Positions 1 to 5,044 of a DNA stretch of 5,044 bases are shown here, piece after piece. Each line of letters opens with the position of its first letter. The stretch's first letter is position 1. The notes below the pieces were generated by a model. The model did no database searches and was not told the origin of the DNA. It saw only the letters and a list, made by a program, of their open reading frames with translations. The translations under genes were made by a program, and so were the position numbers. This DNA comes from Giesbergeria sp. (GTDB lineage: Bacteria; Pseudomonadota; Gammaproteobacteria; Burkholderiales; Burkholderiaceae_C), in assembly GCA_017987055.1 (NCBI GenBank), contig JAGNUJ010000120.1, positions 1 through 5,044 on the forward strand. Direction: 5' to 3'.

Positions 1-1005
1 TACACCAACCTGCGCAGCGCCGAAGACAACTGGGATTTTTGGACCAGCCTGCCCGAAGCGCTGCACCAAGTCACCATCGTGATGAGCGACCGCGGCATTC
101 CCAAGGGCTACCGCCACATGCACGGCTTTGGCTCGCACACCTACAGCTTTATCAACGCGCACAACGAGCGCTTTTGGGTCAAGTTCCACTTCCGCAGCCT
201 GCAAGGCATTGAGAACCTGACCGACGCCGAAGCCGCCGCCATCGTCGCTAACGACCGCGAAAGCTCGCAGCGCGATTTGCTCGAAGCCATCGACAAAGGC
301 GACTTTCCCAAGTGGCAACTGTGCGTGCAAATCATGCCCGAGAGCGAAGCGGCCACTTACCGCTTCCACCCGTTTGATCTGACCAAGGTCTGGAGCAAAA
401 AAGACTATCCGCTGATTGAAGTCGGCATCGTCGAGCTCAACCGCAATCCGCGCAATTACTTTGCCGATGTCGAGCAAGCCGCCTTCACGCCGGCCAACGT
501 GGTGCCCGGCATCAGCTTCTCGCCGGATCGGATGCTGCAATCGCGCTTGTTCTCGTATGGCGATGCCCAGCGCTACCGCGTCGGTGTCAACCACCACCAA
601 ATTCCGGTGAACGCGCCGCGCTGCCCGGTCAACTCCTACCACCGCGACGGCGCGATGCGCGTCGATGGCAACCACGGCGAAACCATTGCCTACGAGCCCA
701 ACACCAAAGGCGAATGGCAAGAGCAACCCGACTTTGCCGAGCCGCCCTTGGCGCTGCACGGCGACGCTGACCGCTGGAACTACCGCGCCGACGACAGCGA
801 CTATTTCACCCAGCCGGGCGACCTGTTTCGCCTGCTGACGCCAGACGCACAGCAGCGCTTGTTTGACAACACGGCGCGCAACATCGGCAACGTGTCAGAG
901 GCGATTCGTGCCAAGCACATCTGCCACTGCAGCCAAGCCGACCCAGCCTATGGCGCTGGCGTAGCGGCGGCGATTGAGGCGTTTCGCGCTGGCAGGCTGA
1001 AATAA
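1..1005 (+). CDS. katA: Monofunctional heme catalase, C-terminal part (5' end outside window)
   Basis: Heme catalase that dismutates hydrogen peroxide to water and oxygen. The reading frame is open from base 1, so the gene starts upstream; the ATG at 79 is internal, because the preceding 26 codons ([20 protein letters not shown] onward) are already typical catalase sequence. 334 residues are visible before TAA; small-subunit catalases have about 480-500, so roughly 150 N-terminal residues are missing, including the distal His and Asn of the active site, which cannot be checked. Visible hallmarks are [14 protein letters not shown] near residues 40-53 and the proximal heme-ligand signature RLFSYGDAQ at residues 182-190, with the heme-ligating Tyr at residue 186 (bases 556-558). 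HHQIPVN and the NSYHRDGAM stretch follow. No C-terminal flavodoxin-like extension is present, so this is the small-subunit type. It is probably cytoplasmic. The symbol katA is by analogy with related small-subunit enzymes; the paralogue (katA or katB) cannot be fixed. A strong terminator follows. Confidence 0.96.
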   Translation, partial: YTNLRSAEDNWDFWTSLPEALHQVTIVMSDRGIPKGYRHMHGFGSHTYSFINAHNERFWVKFHFRSLQGIENLTDAEAAAIVANDRESSQRDLLEAIDKGDFPKWQLCVQIMPESEAATYRFHPFDLTKVWSKKDYPLIEVGIVELNRNPRNYFADVEQAAFTPANVVPGISFSPDRMLQSRLFSYGDAQRYRVGVNHHQIPVNAPRCPVNSYHRDGAMRVDGNHGETIAYEPNTKGEWQEQPDFAEPPLALHGDADRWNYRADDSDYFTQPGDLFRLLTPDAQQRLFDNTARNIGNVSEAIRAKHICHCSQADPAYGAGVAAAIEAFRAGRLK

Positions 1006-1037
1006 GCGCCGCCAACAGCAGCCAACAGTCCCATCCC

Positions 1038-1071
1038 AACGCCCCGCGTTTTGCCAACCCGGGGCGTTTTT
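1038..1071 (+). terminator. Rho-independent terminator of the catalase gene
   Basis: A perfect inverted repeat pairs AACGCCCCG (1038-1046) with CGGGGCGTT (1060-1068), seven GC pairs plus two A-T pairs, around a 13-base loop. The stem runs straight into a T tract (1067-1071). It lies 33 bases after the catalase stop and about 100 bases before the next gene, so it should end the catalase transcript and separate it from the AhpD-like gene. Confidence 0.87.
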
Positions 1072-1159
1072 CATCGGCCAGACAGACGACGGCAGTGCTA
1101 CTTTGCGGCGTTATGCTCAAGCGCTTGTGCCATCCCCGCGCCTGCACCAGCGCCATCCC

Positions 1160-1166
1160 AAGGAGA
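1160..1166 (+). promoter_or_regulatory. Strong Shine-Dalgarno that fixes the start of the AhpD-like gene
   Basis: AAGGAGA at 1160-1166; its AGGAG core (1161-1165) stands 9 bases before the ATG at 1175. This favours 1175 over the in-frame ATG at 1103, which would add 24 arginine/proline-rich residues unlike the family, and over the ATG at 1181, which is 15 bases from the core. Confidence 0.85.
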
Positions 1167-1174
1167 TTTCGCCC

Positions 1175-1756
1175 ATGTCGATGAGCAACCGCTACCCCTT
1201 CCCCGACCTCAATACGCTGCCCGAGGACATCCGCGCCAGCATCTTGCAGGTGCAAGAAAAAGCCGGCTTCATTCCCAACGTGTTTTTGGCTTTTGCGCGC
1301 CGCCCGGCGGAATGGCGGGCGTTTTTTGCCTACCACGACGCGCTGATGCTCAAAACCGAAGGCTCGCTGACCAAGGGCGAGCGCGAAATGATCGTCACCG
1401 CCACCAGCGCGGCCAACCAGTGCCTGTACTGCGTGGTGGCGCACGGCGCGATTTTGCGCATTTACGAGAAAAAGCCCTTCGTTGCCGACCAAGTGGCCGT
1501 GAACTACCGCAAAGCCGACATCACGCCGCGCCAGCGCGCCATGCTCGACTTTGCGATGAAAGTCAGCCACAACGCGCAGGCCATCGACGACGCCGACTTT
1601 GCCACCCTGCAAGCGCACGGTTTTGACGACGAAGACGCGTGGGACATTGCCGCCATCACCGCCTTCTTTGGCTTGTCTAACCGCATGGCCAACTTTGCCG
1701 GCATGCAGCCCAACCCCGAGTTCTATCTGATGGGCCGCATTCCTAAGCAAAAATGA
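1175..1756 (+). CDS. AhpD-like peroxidase-related protein (carboxymuconolactone decarboxylase fold)
   Basis: 193-residue protein of the CMD/AhpD superfamily, best matching the 'uncharacterized peroxidase-related enzyme' group (recalled as TIGR01926). AhpD proteins use a CxxC thiol pair for alkylhydroperoxidase or thiol-redox activity; the substrate of this subgroup is not established. The N-terminal half carries the conserved GFIPNVFLAFARRP (31-44) and a Tyr-His-Asp-Ala-Leu segment. The active site is E71 with C83, C86 and H90 (ANQCLYCVVAHGA). The spacing E-x11-C-x2-C-x3-H equals that of mycobacterial AhpD (Glu118, Cys130, Cys133, His137), but Tyr85 sits where AhpD has His132. The C-terminal half (LDFAMKVSHNAQAIDDADF, then AAITAFFGLSNRMAN) is the usual helical part. 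No signal peptide is seen, so it is probably cytoplasmic. It follows catalase on the same strand but behind a terminator, so it is probably transcribed separately. Start chosen by the Shine-Dalgarno. Family is firm; physiological role is open. Confidence 0.92.
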   Translation: MSMSNRYPFPDLNTLPEDIRASILQVQEKAGFIPNVFLAFARRPAEWRAFFAYHDALMLKTEGSLTKGEREMIVTATSAANQCLYCVVAHGAILRIYEKKPFVADQVAVNYRKADITPRQRAMLDFAMKVSHNAQAIDDADFATLQAHGFDDEDAWDIAAITAFFGLSNRMANFAGMQPNPEFYLMGRIPKQK

Positions 1757-1767
1757 TAGCTACTATC
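1749..1767 (-). terminator. Possible weak terminator for the thioesterase transcript
   Basis: GATAG (1755-1759) and CTATC (1763-1767) form a 5-bp stem with a 3-base loop. Read on the minus strand, the hairpin is followed by A and then five Ts (A tract 1749-1753 on the plus strand), the order expected of an intrinsic terminator for the minus-strand gene ending at 1807. The stem is short and AT-rich, and it overlaps the last codons of the convergent AhpD-like gene. No T tract follows it on the plus strand. Confidence 0.35.
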
Positions 1768-1808
1768 GCACGCATTTAAAGGGCTACAGGCACTTTTTGC
1801 TTAAAATC
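1753..1808. repeat. Candidate Comamonadaceae-type interspersed intergenic element
   Basis: The gap between two convergent genes is filled by sequence of the form GATAGCTACT...CGCACGC...AAAGGGCTACAGGC...TTTTTGCTTAAAAT. From memory, elements of the pattern ATAGCTGCT-GCGC-AAGGGCTAGAGGC-TTTT-TTGAAAT are common between genes of Comamonadaceae. The match is by recollection of the pattern, not by a search. The boundaries are approximate; the left edge overlaps the TGA of the AhpD-like gene and the right edge touches the thioesterase stop. Confidence 0.45.
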
Positions 1809-2229
1809 AATCCAAAACCAAGGCGCGTACATGCTCTGGCAAATCCACTGCTTTTTGCTGTTGAAAATCAACCCAAATCGTCGTCGCTCCGCCGGCTGCA
1901 CTGATAACACCGGGCTGATCGACACGCTCTAGCGTGCTCCAAGTCTCAAAGGTAGTGCGCTTGGGGTCGCTGACAAACATCTTCACCAGCACATCGGCCG
2001 GGTATTCGAGCTGTTTATAAAAATTACAAAAGGCATTGACGATGACAGGACCGTGGCCAGTGGTGCTAGGAATGGCACCGACGGTGCGCAACCACTCTAC
2101 GCGGGCAGTTTCCATATAACGAAAATACACGGCATTGTTGACATGACCGAGCGCGTCCATATCCCCCCAGCGAACTGGCATAACCATCTCAAATACAAAT
2201 TTTTTGGCTTCAGGTATGTCGATTTTCAT
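1807..2229 (-). CDS. Acyl-CoA thioesterase, 4HBT/YbgC-FadM-like hotdog fold
   Basis: 140-residue single-domain hotdog protein, the normal length for the 4-hydroxybenzoyl-CoA thioesterase family, whose members hydrolyse acyl-CoA thioesters to free acid and CoA. The diagnostic N-terminal block is RWGDMDALGHVNNAVYFRYM (residues 20-39) followed by ETARVEWL; Asp25 aligns with the catalytic Asp of the family (DxxGHVNN). The rest fits the fold: FCNFYKQLEYPADVLVK for the central strands and a closing ATTIWVDFQQQKAVDLP strand. The start is set at 2229 (MKIDIPEAKK) because TAAGGAG (2246-2240) lies 10 bases upstream; an upstream ATG at 2298 would add 23 arginine-rich residues unlike the family. It is divergent from ETF-QO and convergent with the AhpD-like gene. 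GC is about 50% by hand count, against more than 60% in neighbours. Chain-length preference cannot be read from sequence. Confidence 0.92.
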   Translation of the reverse strand: MKIDIPEAKKFVFEMVMPVRWGDMDALGHVNNAVYFRYMETARVEWLRTVGAIPSTTGHGPVIVNAFCNFYKQLEYPADVLVKMFVSDPKRTTFETWSTLERVDQPGVISAAGGATTIWVDFQQQKAVDLPEHVRALVLD

Positions 2230-2239
2230 TGGCTGATTA

Positions 2240-2246
2240 CTCCTTA
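2240..2246 (-). promoter_or_regulatory. Shine-Dalgarno that fixes the thioesterase start
   Basis: TAAGGAG on the minus strand (2246 down to 2240), 10 bases before the ATG whose first base is 2229. It decides for the 140-residue form over the longer in-frame reading beginning at 2298. Confidence 0.8.
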
Positions 2247-2260
2247 GTGGCCGATAGCTA

Positions 2261-2282
2261 CGCCACCTATGGCGCACGCGCC
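2261..2282. promoter_or_regulatory. Overlapping inverted repeats in the divergent thioesterase/ETF-QO intergenic region
   Basis: Two small inverted repeats overlap: CGCCA-CCTA-TGGCG (2261-2274) and GGCGC-AC-GCGCC (2271-2282). They share bases 2271-2274, so as hairpins they exclude each other. They lie in the 136-base region that must hold promoters for both divergent genes. They could be an operator or part of the thioesterase 5' leader; the sequence does not decide. I see no convincing sigma-70 -35/-10 pair here; TACAAT at 2303-2308 is a possible -10 for ETF-QO but lacks a good -35. Confidence 0.3.
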
Positions 2283-2341
2283 ATTCTCTCTTACCCACTG
2301 CTTACAATCGTTGGCTGCGCTAATGACCCCGATTTGACGAA

Positions 2342-2359
2342 AAACACGAGAAACACGAG
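2342..2359 (+). repeat. Tandem 9-base repeat in the ETF-QO leader
   Basis: AAACACGAG occurs twice head to tail (2342-2350 and 2351-2359), ending 6 bases before the ETF-QO ATG. The second copy supplies GAGA (2357-2360), the only Shine-Dalgarno-like bases near that start. Confidence 0.75.
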
Positions 2360-2365
2360 AACAAT

Positions 2366-4072
2366 ATGACCAACCAAGAAATCCTTGCCCAATACGGCCC
2401 GCGCGAAGCCATGGAATACGACGTGGTCGTCGTCGGCGGCGGCCCCGCTGGCCTGTCCACCGCCATTCGCCTCAAGCAGTTGGCCGCAGAAAAAGGCCAA
2501 GACGTCTCGGTCGTGGTGCTGGAAAAAGGCTCTGAGCCGGGTGCGCACACTTTGTCAGGCGCCATCATGGACCCTAAAGCGCTGACCGAGCTGTTTCCTG
2601 ATTGGAAAGAGCGCGGCGCGCCGCTGAACCAACCCGTCACCGACGACGCGATGGTGTTTTTGGGAGAGCAGTCGTCGTTTCGTACCCCCAACTTTTTGCT
2701 GCCACAGTGCTTTCACAACCACGGCAACTACATCGTTAGCCTCGGCAATGTGACGCGCTGGCTGGGCGAGCAGGCCGAAGGCTTGGGCGTGGAAATCTTC
2801 CCAGGCTTTACGGCGGCAGAAGTGCTCTACAACGACGACGGCAGCGTCAAAGGCGTGGCCACCGGCAACATGGGTGTTAACCGCGCCGGCGAACCCACCG
2901 GCGATTTTCAACTGGGCATGGAGTTGCTGGGCAAGTACACGGTGTTTGCCGAAGGCGCACGCGGCAGCTTGGGTCGCCAGCTGATTGAGCGCTTCAAGCT
3001 CGACGCGGGCTGCGACCCGCAGGCCTACGGTCTGGGCATCAAAGAAGTCTGGGAGATTGACCCCCAGCGCCACCAGCCCGGCTTTGTGCTGCACACCGCC
3101 GGCTGGCCGATGGACAGCGACACCTACGGCGGCGCTTTTCTCTACCACATGGAAGACAACAAGGTCACGATGGGCTTTATCACCGGCCTGGACTACAGCA
3201 ACCCCTACCTCAGCCCGTTTGAGGAAATGCAGCGCTGGAAAACGCATCCAAATATCCGCTGGTACTTGGAAGGCGATGAGGCCAAAGGCATCAAACCGGC
3301 CAAGCGCATTGGCTACGGCGCGCGCGCCATCACCGCCGGCGGCCTGCTGTCGCTGCCCAAAACCGTGTTCCCCGGCGGCGCGTTGGTCGGCTGCGAAGCC
3401 GGTTATTTGAACGTCAGCCGCATCAAGGGCAGCCACGCGGCCATCAAAACCGGCATGTTGGCGGCTGAAGCCGCCTATGACGCGCTGGTCGCCGGTCGCC
3501 AACACGACGAGCTGAGCGCCTACCCGCGCGCCTTTGAAAACAGCTGGCTGTACACCGAGCTCAACAAGAGCCGCAACTTCAAAGCGTGGTTCAAAAAAGG
3601 CCTGACCGTGGCCACGGTGATGAATGGCTTGGAGCAGTTTGTCCTCAAAGGCAACGTGCCGTGGACGCTGCACCGCGACAAGCCCGACCACCTGAGCCTG
3701 AAACCCGCCGCTGAATGCAAGCCCATCAACTACCCCAAGCCCGATGGCAAGCTGACGTTTGACCGGCTCTCCAGCGTCTTCATCAGCAACACCAACCACG
3801 CCGAAGACCAGCCGATTCACCTGACGCTGAAAGACGCCACGGTGCCAGTACGCATCAACTTGGCCAAGTTCGCCGGCCCAGAGAGCCGCTACTGCCCGGC
3901 TGGCGTGTACGAGTTTGTCCCCGATGAAGCACAGGCAGGCAATGCCCAGCGCCTGCAAATCAACGCGCAAAACTGCGTGCATTGCAAAACCTGCGATATC
4001 AAAGACCCGACGCAAAACATCGTCTGGACCACGCCAGAAGGCGGCGGCGGACCCAACTACTCAGGCATGTAA
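2366..4072 (+). CDS. Electron transfer flavoprotein-ubiquinone oxidoreductase (ETF-QO)
   Basis: 568-residue, full-length ETF-QO (ETFDH homologue). It takes electrons from reduced ETF, which collects them from acyl-CoA and other dehydrogenases, and reduces ubiquinone at the cytoplasmic membrane. The N-terminal FAD dinucleotide motif is VVVVGGGPAGL (G24, G26, G29), with E53 ending the second strand and EPGAHTLSGAI at 57-67. A second flavin-contact segment is FAEGARGSLGRQL (from 194). GLGIKEVWEI, GGAFLYHMEDNKVTMGF and GGALVGCEAGYLNV (337-350) followed by RIKGSHAAIKTGMLAAEA are family hallmarks. The C-terminal ferredoxin-like domain has C510, C537, C540 and C543 (SRYCPAG, NCVHCKTCDIKDP), binding one 4Fe-4S cluster. 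No signal peptide or full transmembrane helix is seen, in line with monotopic membrane attachment. The start at 2366 is kept because MTNQEILAQYGPREAMEYD resembles betaproteobacterial homologues; M16 (2411) has no better ribosome site. Neighbour of a divergent acyl-CoA thioesterase. Identification is firm. Confidence 0.97.
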   Translation: MTNQEILAQYGPREAMEYDVVVVGGGPAGLSTAIRLKQLAAEKGQDVSVVVLEKGSEPGAHTLSGAIMDPKALTELFPDWKERGAPLNQPVTDDAMVFLGEQSSFRTPNFLLPQCFHNHGNYIVSLGNVTRWLGEQAEGLGVEIFPGFTAAEVLYNDDGSVKGVATGNMGVNRAGEPTGDFQLGMELLGKYTVFAEGARGSLGRQLIERFKLDAGCDPQAYGLGIKEVWEIDPQRHQPGFVLHTAGWPMDSDTYGGAFLYHMEDNKVTMGFITGLDYSNPYLSPFEEMQRWKTHPNIRWYLEGDEAKGIKPAKRIGYGARAITAGGLLSLPKTVFPGGALVGCEAGYLNVSRIKGSHAAIKTGMLAAEAAYDALVAGRQHDELSAYPRAFENSWLYTELNKSRNFKAWFKKGLTVATVMNGLEQFVLKGNVPWTLHRDKPDHLSLKPAAECKPINYPKPDGKLTFDRLSSVFISNTNHAEDQPIHLTLKDATVPVRINLAKFAGPESRYCPAGVYEFVPDEAQAGNAQRLQINAQNCVHCKTCDIKDPTQNIVWTTPEGGGGPNYSGM

Positions 4073-4098
4073 GCCCCGGTAAGTCGTAGACAATCGGC

Positions 4099-4115
4099 GC
4101 GCACACATTGCGCAC
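4099..4115 (+). repeat. Short direct repeat GCGCAC upstream of the transporter gene
   Basis: GCGCAC at 4099-4104 recurs at 4110-4115, an 11-base period, about one helical turn, in the 64-base gap before the substrate-binding protein gene. It could be an operator pair or chance; the repeats are short and GC-rich. No clear terminator separates ETF-QO from the transporter gene in this gap. Confidence 0.3.
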
Positions 4116-4127
4116 CACCCTATTTTT

Positions 4128-4132
4128 GGAGA
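4128..4132 (+). promoter_or_regulatory. Shine-Dalgarno of the ABC substrate-binding protein gene
   Basis: GGAGA at 4128-4132; the GGAG core is 5 bases before the ATG at 4137. It supports this start, which also gives a well-formed signal peptide. Confidence 0.75.
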
Positions 4133-4136
4133 TCAC

Positions 4137-5044
4137 ATGAAACAATTTTCTTGGGCACCTTTGGGCGCGCTGGCTTTGGCTATTGCCGCCATCACCCCAG
4201 CGCAAGCGCAGCAAGCCGCGCAAAAATCAGTCGCTATCACCGCTATCGTCGAGCACCCGGCGCTGGATGCAGTGCGCGACGGCGTGCAAGCGGCGCTCAA
4301 AGAGGCCGGCTTTGAATCGGGCAAAAACCTCAAGTGGCAATACCAAAGCGCCCAAGGCAACACCGGCACCGCAGCGCAAATTGCGCGCAAATTCATTGGT
4401 GACAAGCCCGATGCCATCGTCGCCATCGCTACGCCCTCGGCCCAAGCGGTAATTACGGCGACGAAGAGCGTGCCCGTGGTGTTCTCCGCCGTGACCGACC
4501 CAGTCGCTGCCAAGCTAGTGCCCAACTGGGAGCCATCCAAAACCAACGTGACCGGCGTGTCCGATCTGTTGGCGCTGGACAAGCAAATGGACTTGGTCAA
4601 GCAAGTCGTGCCGGGCGCTAAGCGCGTGGGCATGGTTTACAACCCCGGCGAGGCCAACTCGGTGGTGGTGGTCAAAGAAATGCAAAAGCTGCTGCCCACG
4701 CTGGGCATGACGCTGGTCGAAGCGGCCGCACCGCGCTCAGTGGACGTCGGCAGTGCCGCGCGCAGCCTGATTGGCAAAGTCGATGTGATCTACACCAGCA
4801 CCGACAACAACGTCGTCTCGGCGTATGAAGCGCTGGTCAAAGTGGGGCAAGAAGCCAAAATTGCGCTGATTGCTTCGGACACCGACAGCGTCAAGCGCGG
4901 CGCGATTGCCGCTTTTGGCATCAACTACCGCGACTTGGGCGAGCAGACCGGCCGCATGGTGGCACGCATCCTGAAGGGCGAAAAGCCCGGCGACATCAAG
5001 CCCGAAGTCAGCACCAAGATGGAGCTGTTCGTGAACCCCGGCGC
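4137..5044 (+). CDS. ABC transporter periplasmic substrate-binding protein, TrpX-like (3' end outside window)
   Basis: Open to the last base with no stop: 302 complete codons are visible, against about 320-330 for the family, so only a short C-terminus is missing. A Sec signal peptide is clear: MK, a hydrophobic core (APLGALALAIAAI), then AQA-Q with predicted cleavage after residue 24. There is no lipobox Cys, so the product should be a soluble periplasmic protein. The mature part fits the ABC substrate-binding family PF04392 / COG2984 (TrpX, YtpX): VAITAIVEHPALDAVRDGV, then KPDAIVAIATPSAQAV, VPVVFSAVTDPVAAKLV, KRVGMVYNPGEANSVVVVKE, DVIYTSTDNNVVSAYEAL and GINYRDLGEQTGRM. TrpX-type proteins are linked to aromatic amino acid uptake in Firmicutes, but the ligand here cannot be inferred. 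Permease and ATPase genes are expected downstream. It may be read through from ETF-QO or have its own promoter. Confidence 0.93.
   Translation, partial: MKQFSWAPLGALALAIAAITPAQAQQAAQKSVAITAIVEHPALDAVRDGVQAALKEAGFESGKNLKWQYQSAQGNTGTAAQIARKFIGDKPDAIVAIATPSAQAVITATKSVPVVFSAVTDPVAAKLVPNWEPSKTNVTGVSDLLALDKQMDLVKQVVPGAKRVGMVYNPGEANSVVVVKEMQKLLPTLGMTLVEAAAPRSVDVGSAARSLIGKVDVIYTSTDNNVVSAYEALVKVGQEAKIALIASDTDSVKRGAIAAFGINYRDLGEQTGRMVARILKGEKPGDIKPEVSTKMELFVNPG

Noticed and set aside
79..1005. Catalase starting at the ATG at 79
   Set aside because: The frame is open back to base 1 and the 26 upstream codons are catalase-like, so this Met is internal and the gene is cut by the window edge, not truncated in nature.
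1072..1159. Promoter for the AhpD-like gene (TATGCT at 1112-1117 as a -10)
   Set aside because: No acceptable -35 hexamer at 16-18 bases upstream, so I cannot support a specific promoter call, although one is expected after the terminator.
1103..1174. N-terminal extension of the AhpD-like protein from the ATG at 1103
   Set aside because: No Shine-Dalgarno for it, atypical Arg/Pro-rich residues, and a near-ideal AAGGAGA placed for the ATG at 1175.
806..1750. 314-codon minus-strand open frame spanning the catalase end, terminator and AhpD-like gene
   Set aside because: It crosses a clear terminator and two well-supported plus-strand genes and resembles no family; a shadow of biased codon use.
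2230..2298. N-terminal extension of the thioesterase from the ATG at 2298
   Set aside because: Arg-rich residues not typical of the hotdog family, and TAAGGAG sits inside this stretch at the correct distance from the ATG at 2229.
2555..4015. 486-codon open frame on the minus strand opposite ETF-QO
   Set aside because: It lies entirely within a confidently identified, full-length gene. Its product is a low-complexity Ala/Val/Gly/His/Gln-rich sequence with no recognisable domain, as expected from the complement of high-GC coding sequence.
4073..4136. Intrinsic terminator after ETF-QO
   Set aside because: The only T-rich run (4123-4127) is preceded by a 4-bp GCGC pairing with a long loop, too weak to call; that run is also directly next to the Shine-Dalgarno of the next gene.
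4227..4249. GCTATC direct repeat near the start of the substrate-binding protein gene
   Set aside because: It falls inside codons for the conserved VAITAIVE segment and is explained by coding.

Overview
The window looks like chromosomal DNA of a betaproteobacterium, most likely Burkholderiales and probably Comamonadaceae (Acidovorax/Rhodoferax/Polaromonas-like). This rests on moderately high GC (above 60% in most genes), the style of the encoded proteins, and a short intergenic element of a type I associate with that family. The organism assignment is inference; no marker gene is present.

Layout: (1) 1-1005 (+), the C-terminal two thirds of a heme catalase whose start lies upstream of the window, closed by a clear intrinsic terminator at 1038-1071. 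(2) 1175-1756 (+), an AhpD-like peroxidase-related protein with a complete Glu/Cys/Cys/His active-site set and a strong Shine-Dalgarno. (3) 1807-2229 (-), a short hotdog-fold acyl-CoA thioesterase, convergent with gene 2 and divergent from gene 4, and clearly lower in GC (about 50% by hand count) than its neighbours. (4) 2366-4072 (+), a full-length electron transfer flavoprotein-ubiquinone oxidoreductase (ETF-QO) with FAD motif and 4Fe-4S cysteines. (5) 4137 to the window end (+), the secreted substrate-binding protein of a TrpX-type ABC transporter, cut by the window edge. There is no gene-free stretch over 300 bases; the gaps are 169, 50, 136 and 64 bases.

How they fit together: ETF-QO passes electrons from acyl-CoA and other dehydrogenases, via ETF, into the ubiquinone pool. 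The neighbouring thioesterase hydrolyses acyl-CoAs, so the divergent pair may reflect acyl-CoA metabolism. Catalase and the AhpD-like protein both point to peroxide handling, but the terminator between them suggests separate transcripts. The ABC transporter gene probably begins another unit whose permease and ATPase genes would lie just downstream.

This is mostly ordinary housekeeping sequence, and I see no evidence of a new multi-gene system. The points worth a second look are the Comamonadaceae-like intergenic element after gene 2, a possible second copy on the other side of the low-GC thioesterase gene, the Tyr in the AhpD-like active site, and small repeats in the ETF-QO and transporter leaders.
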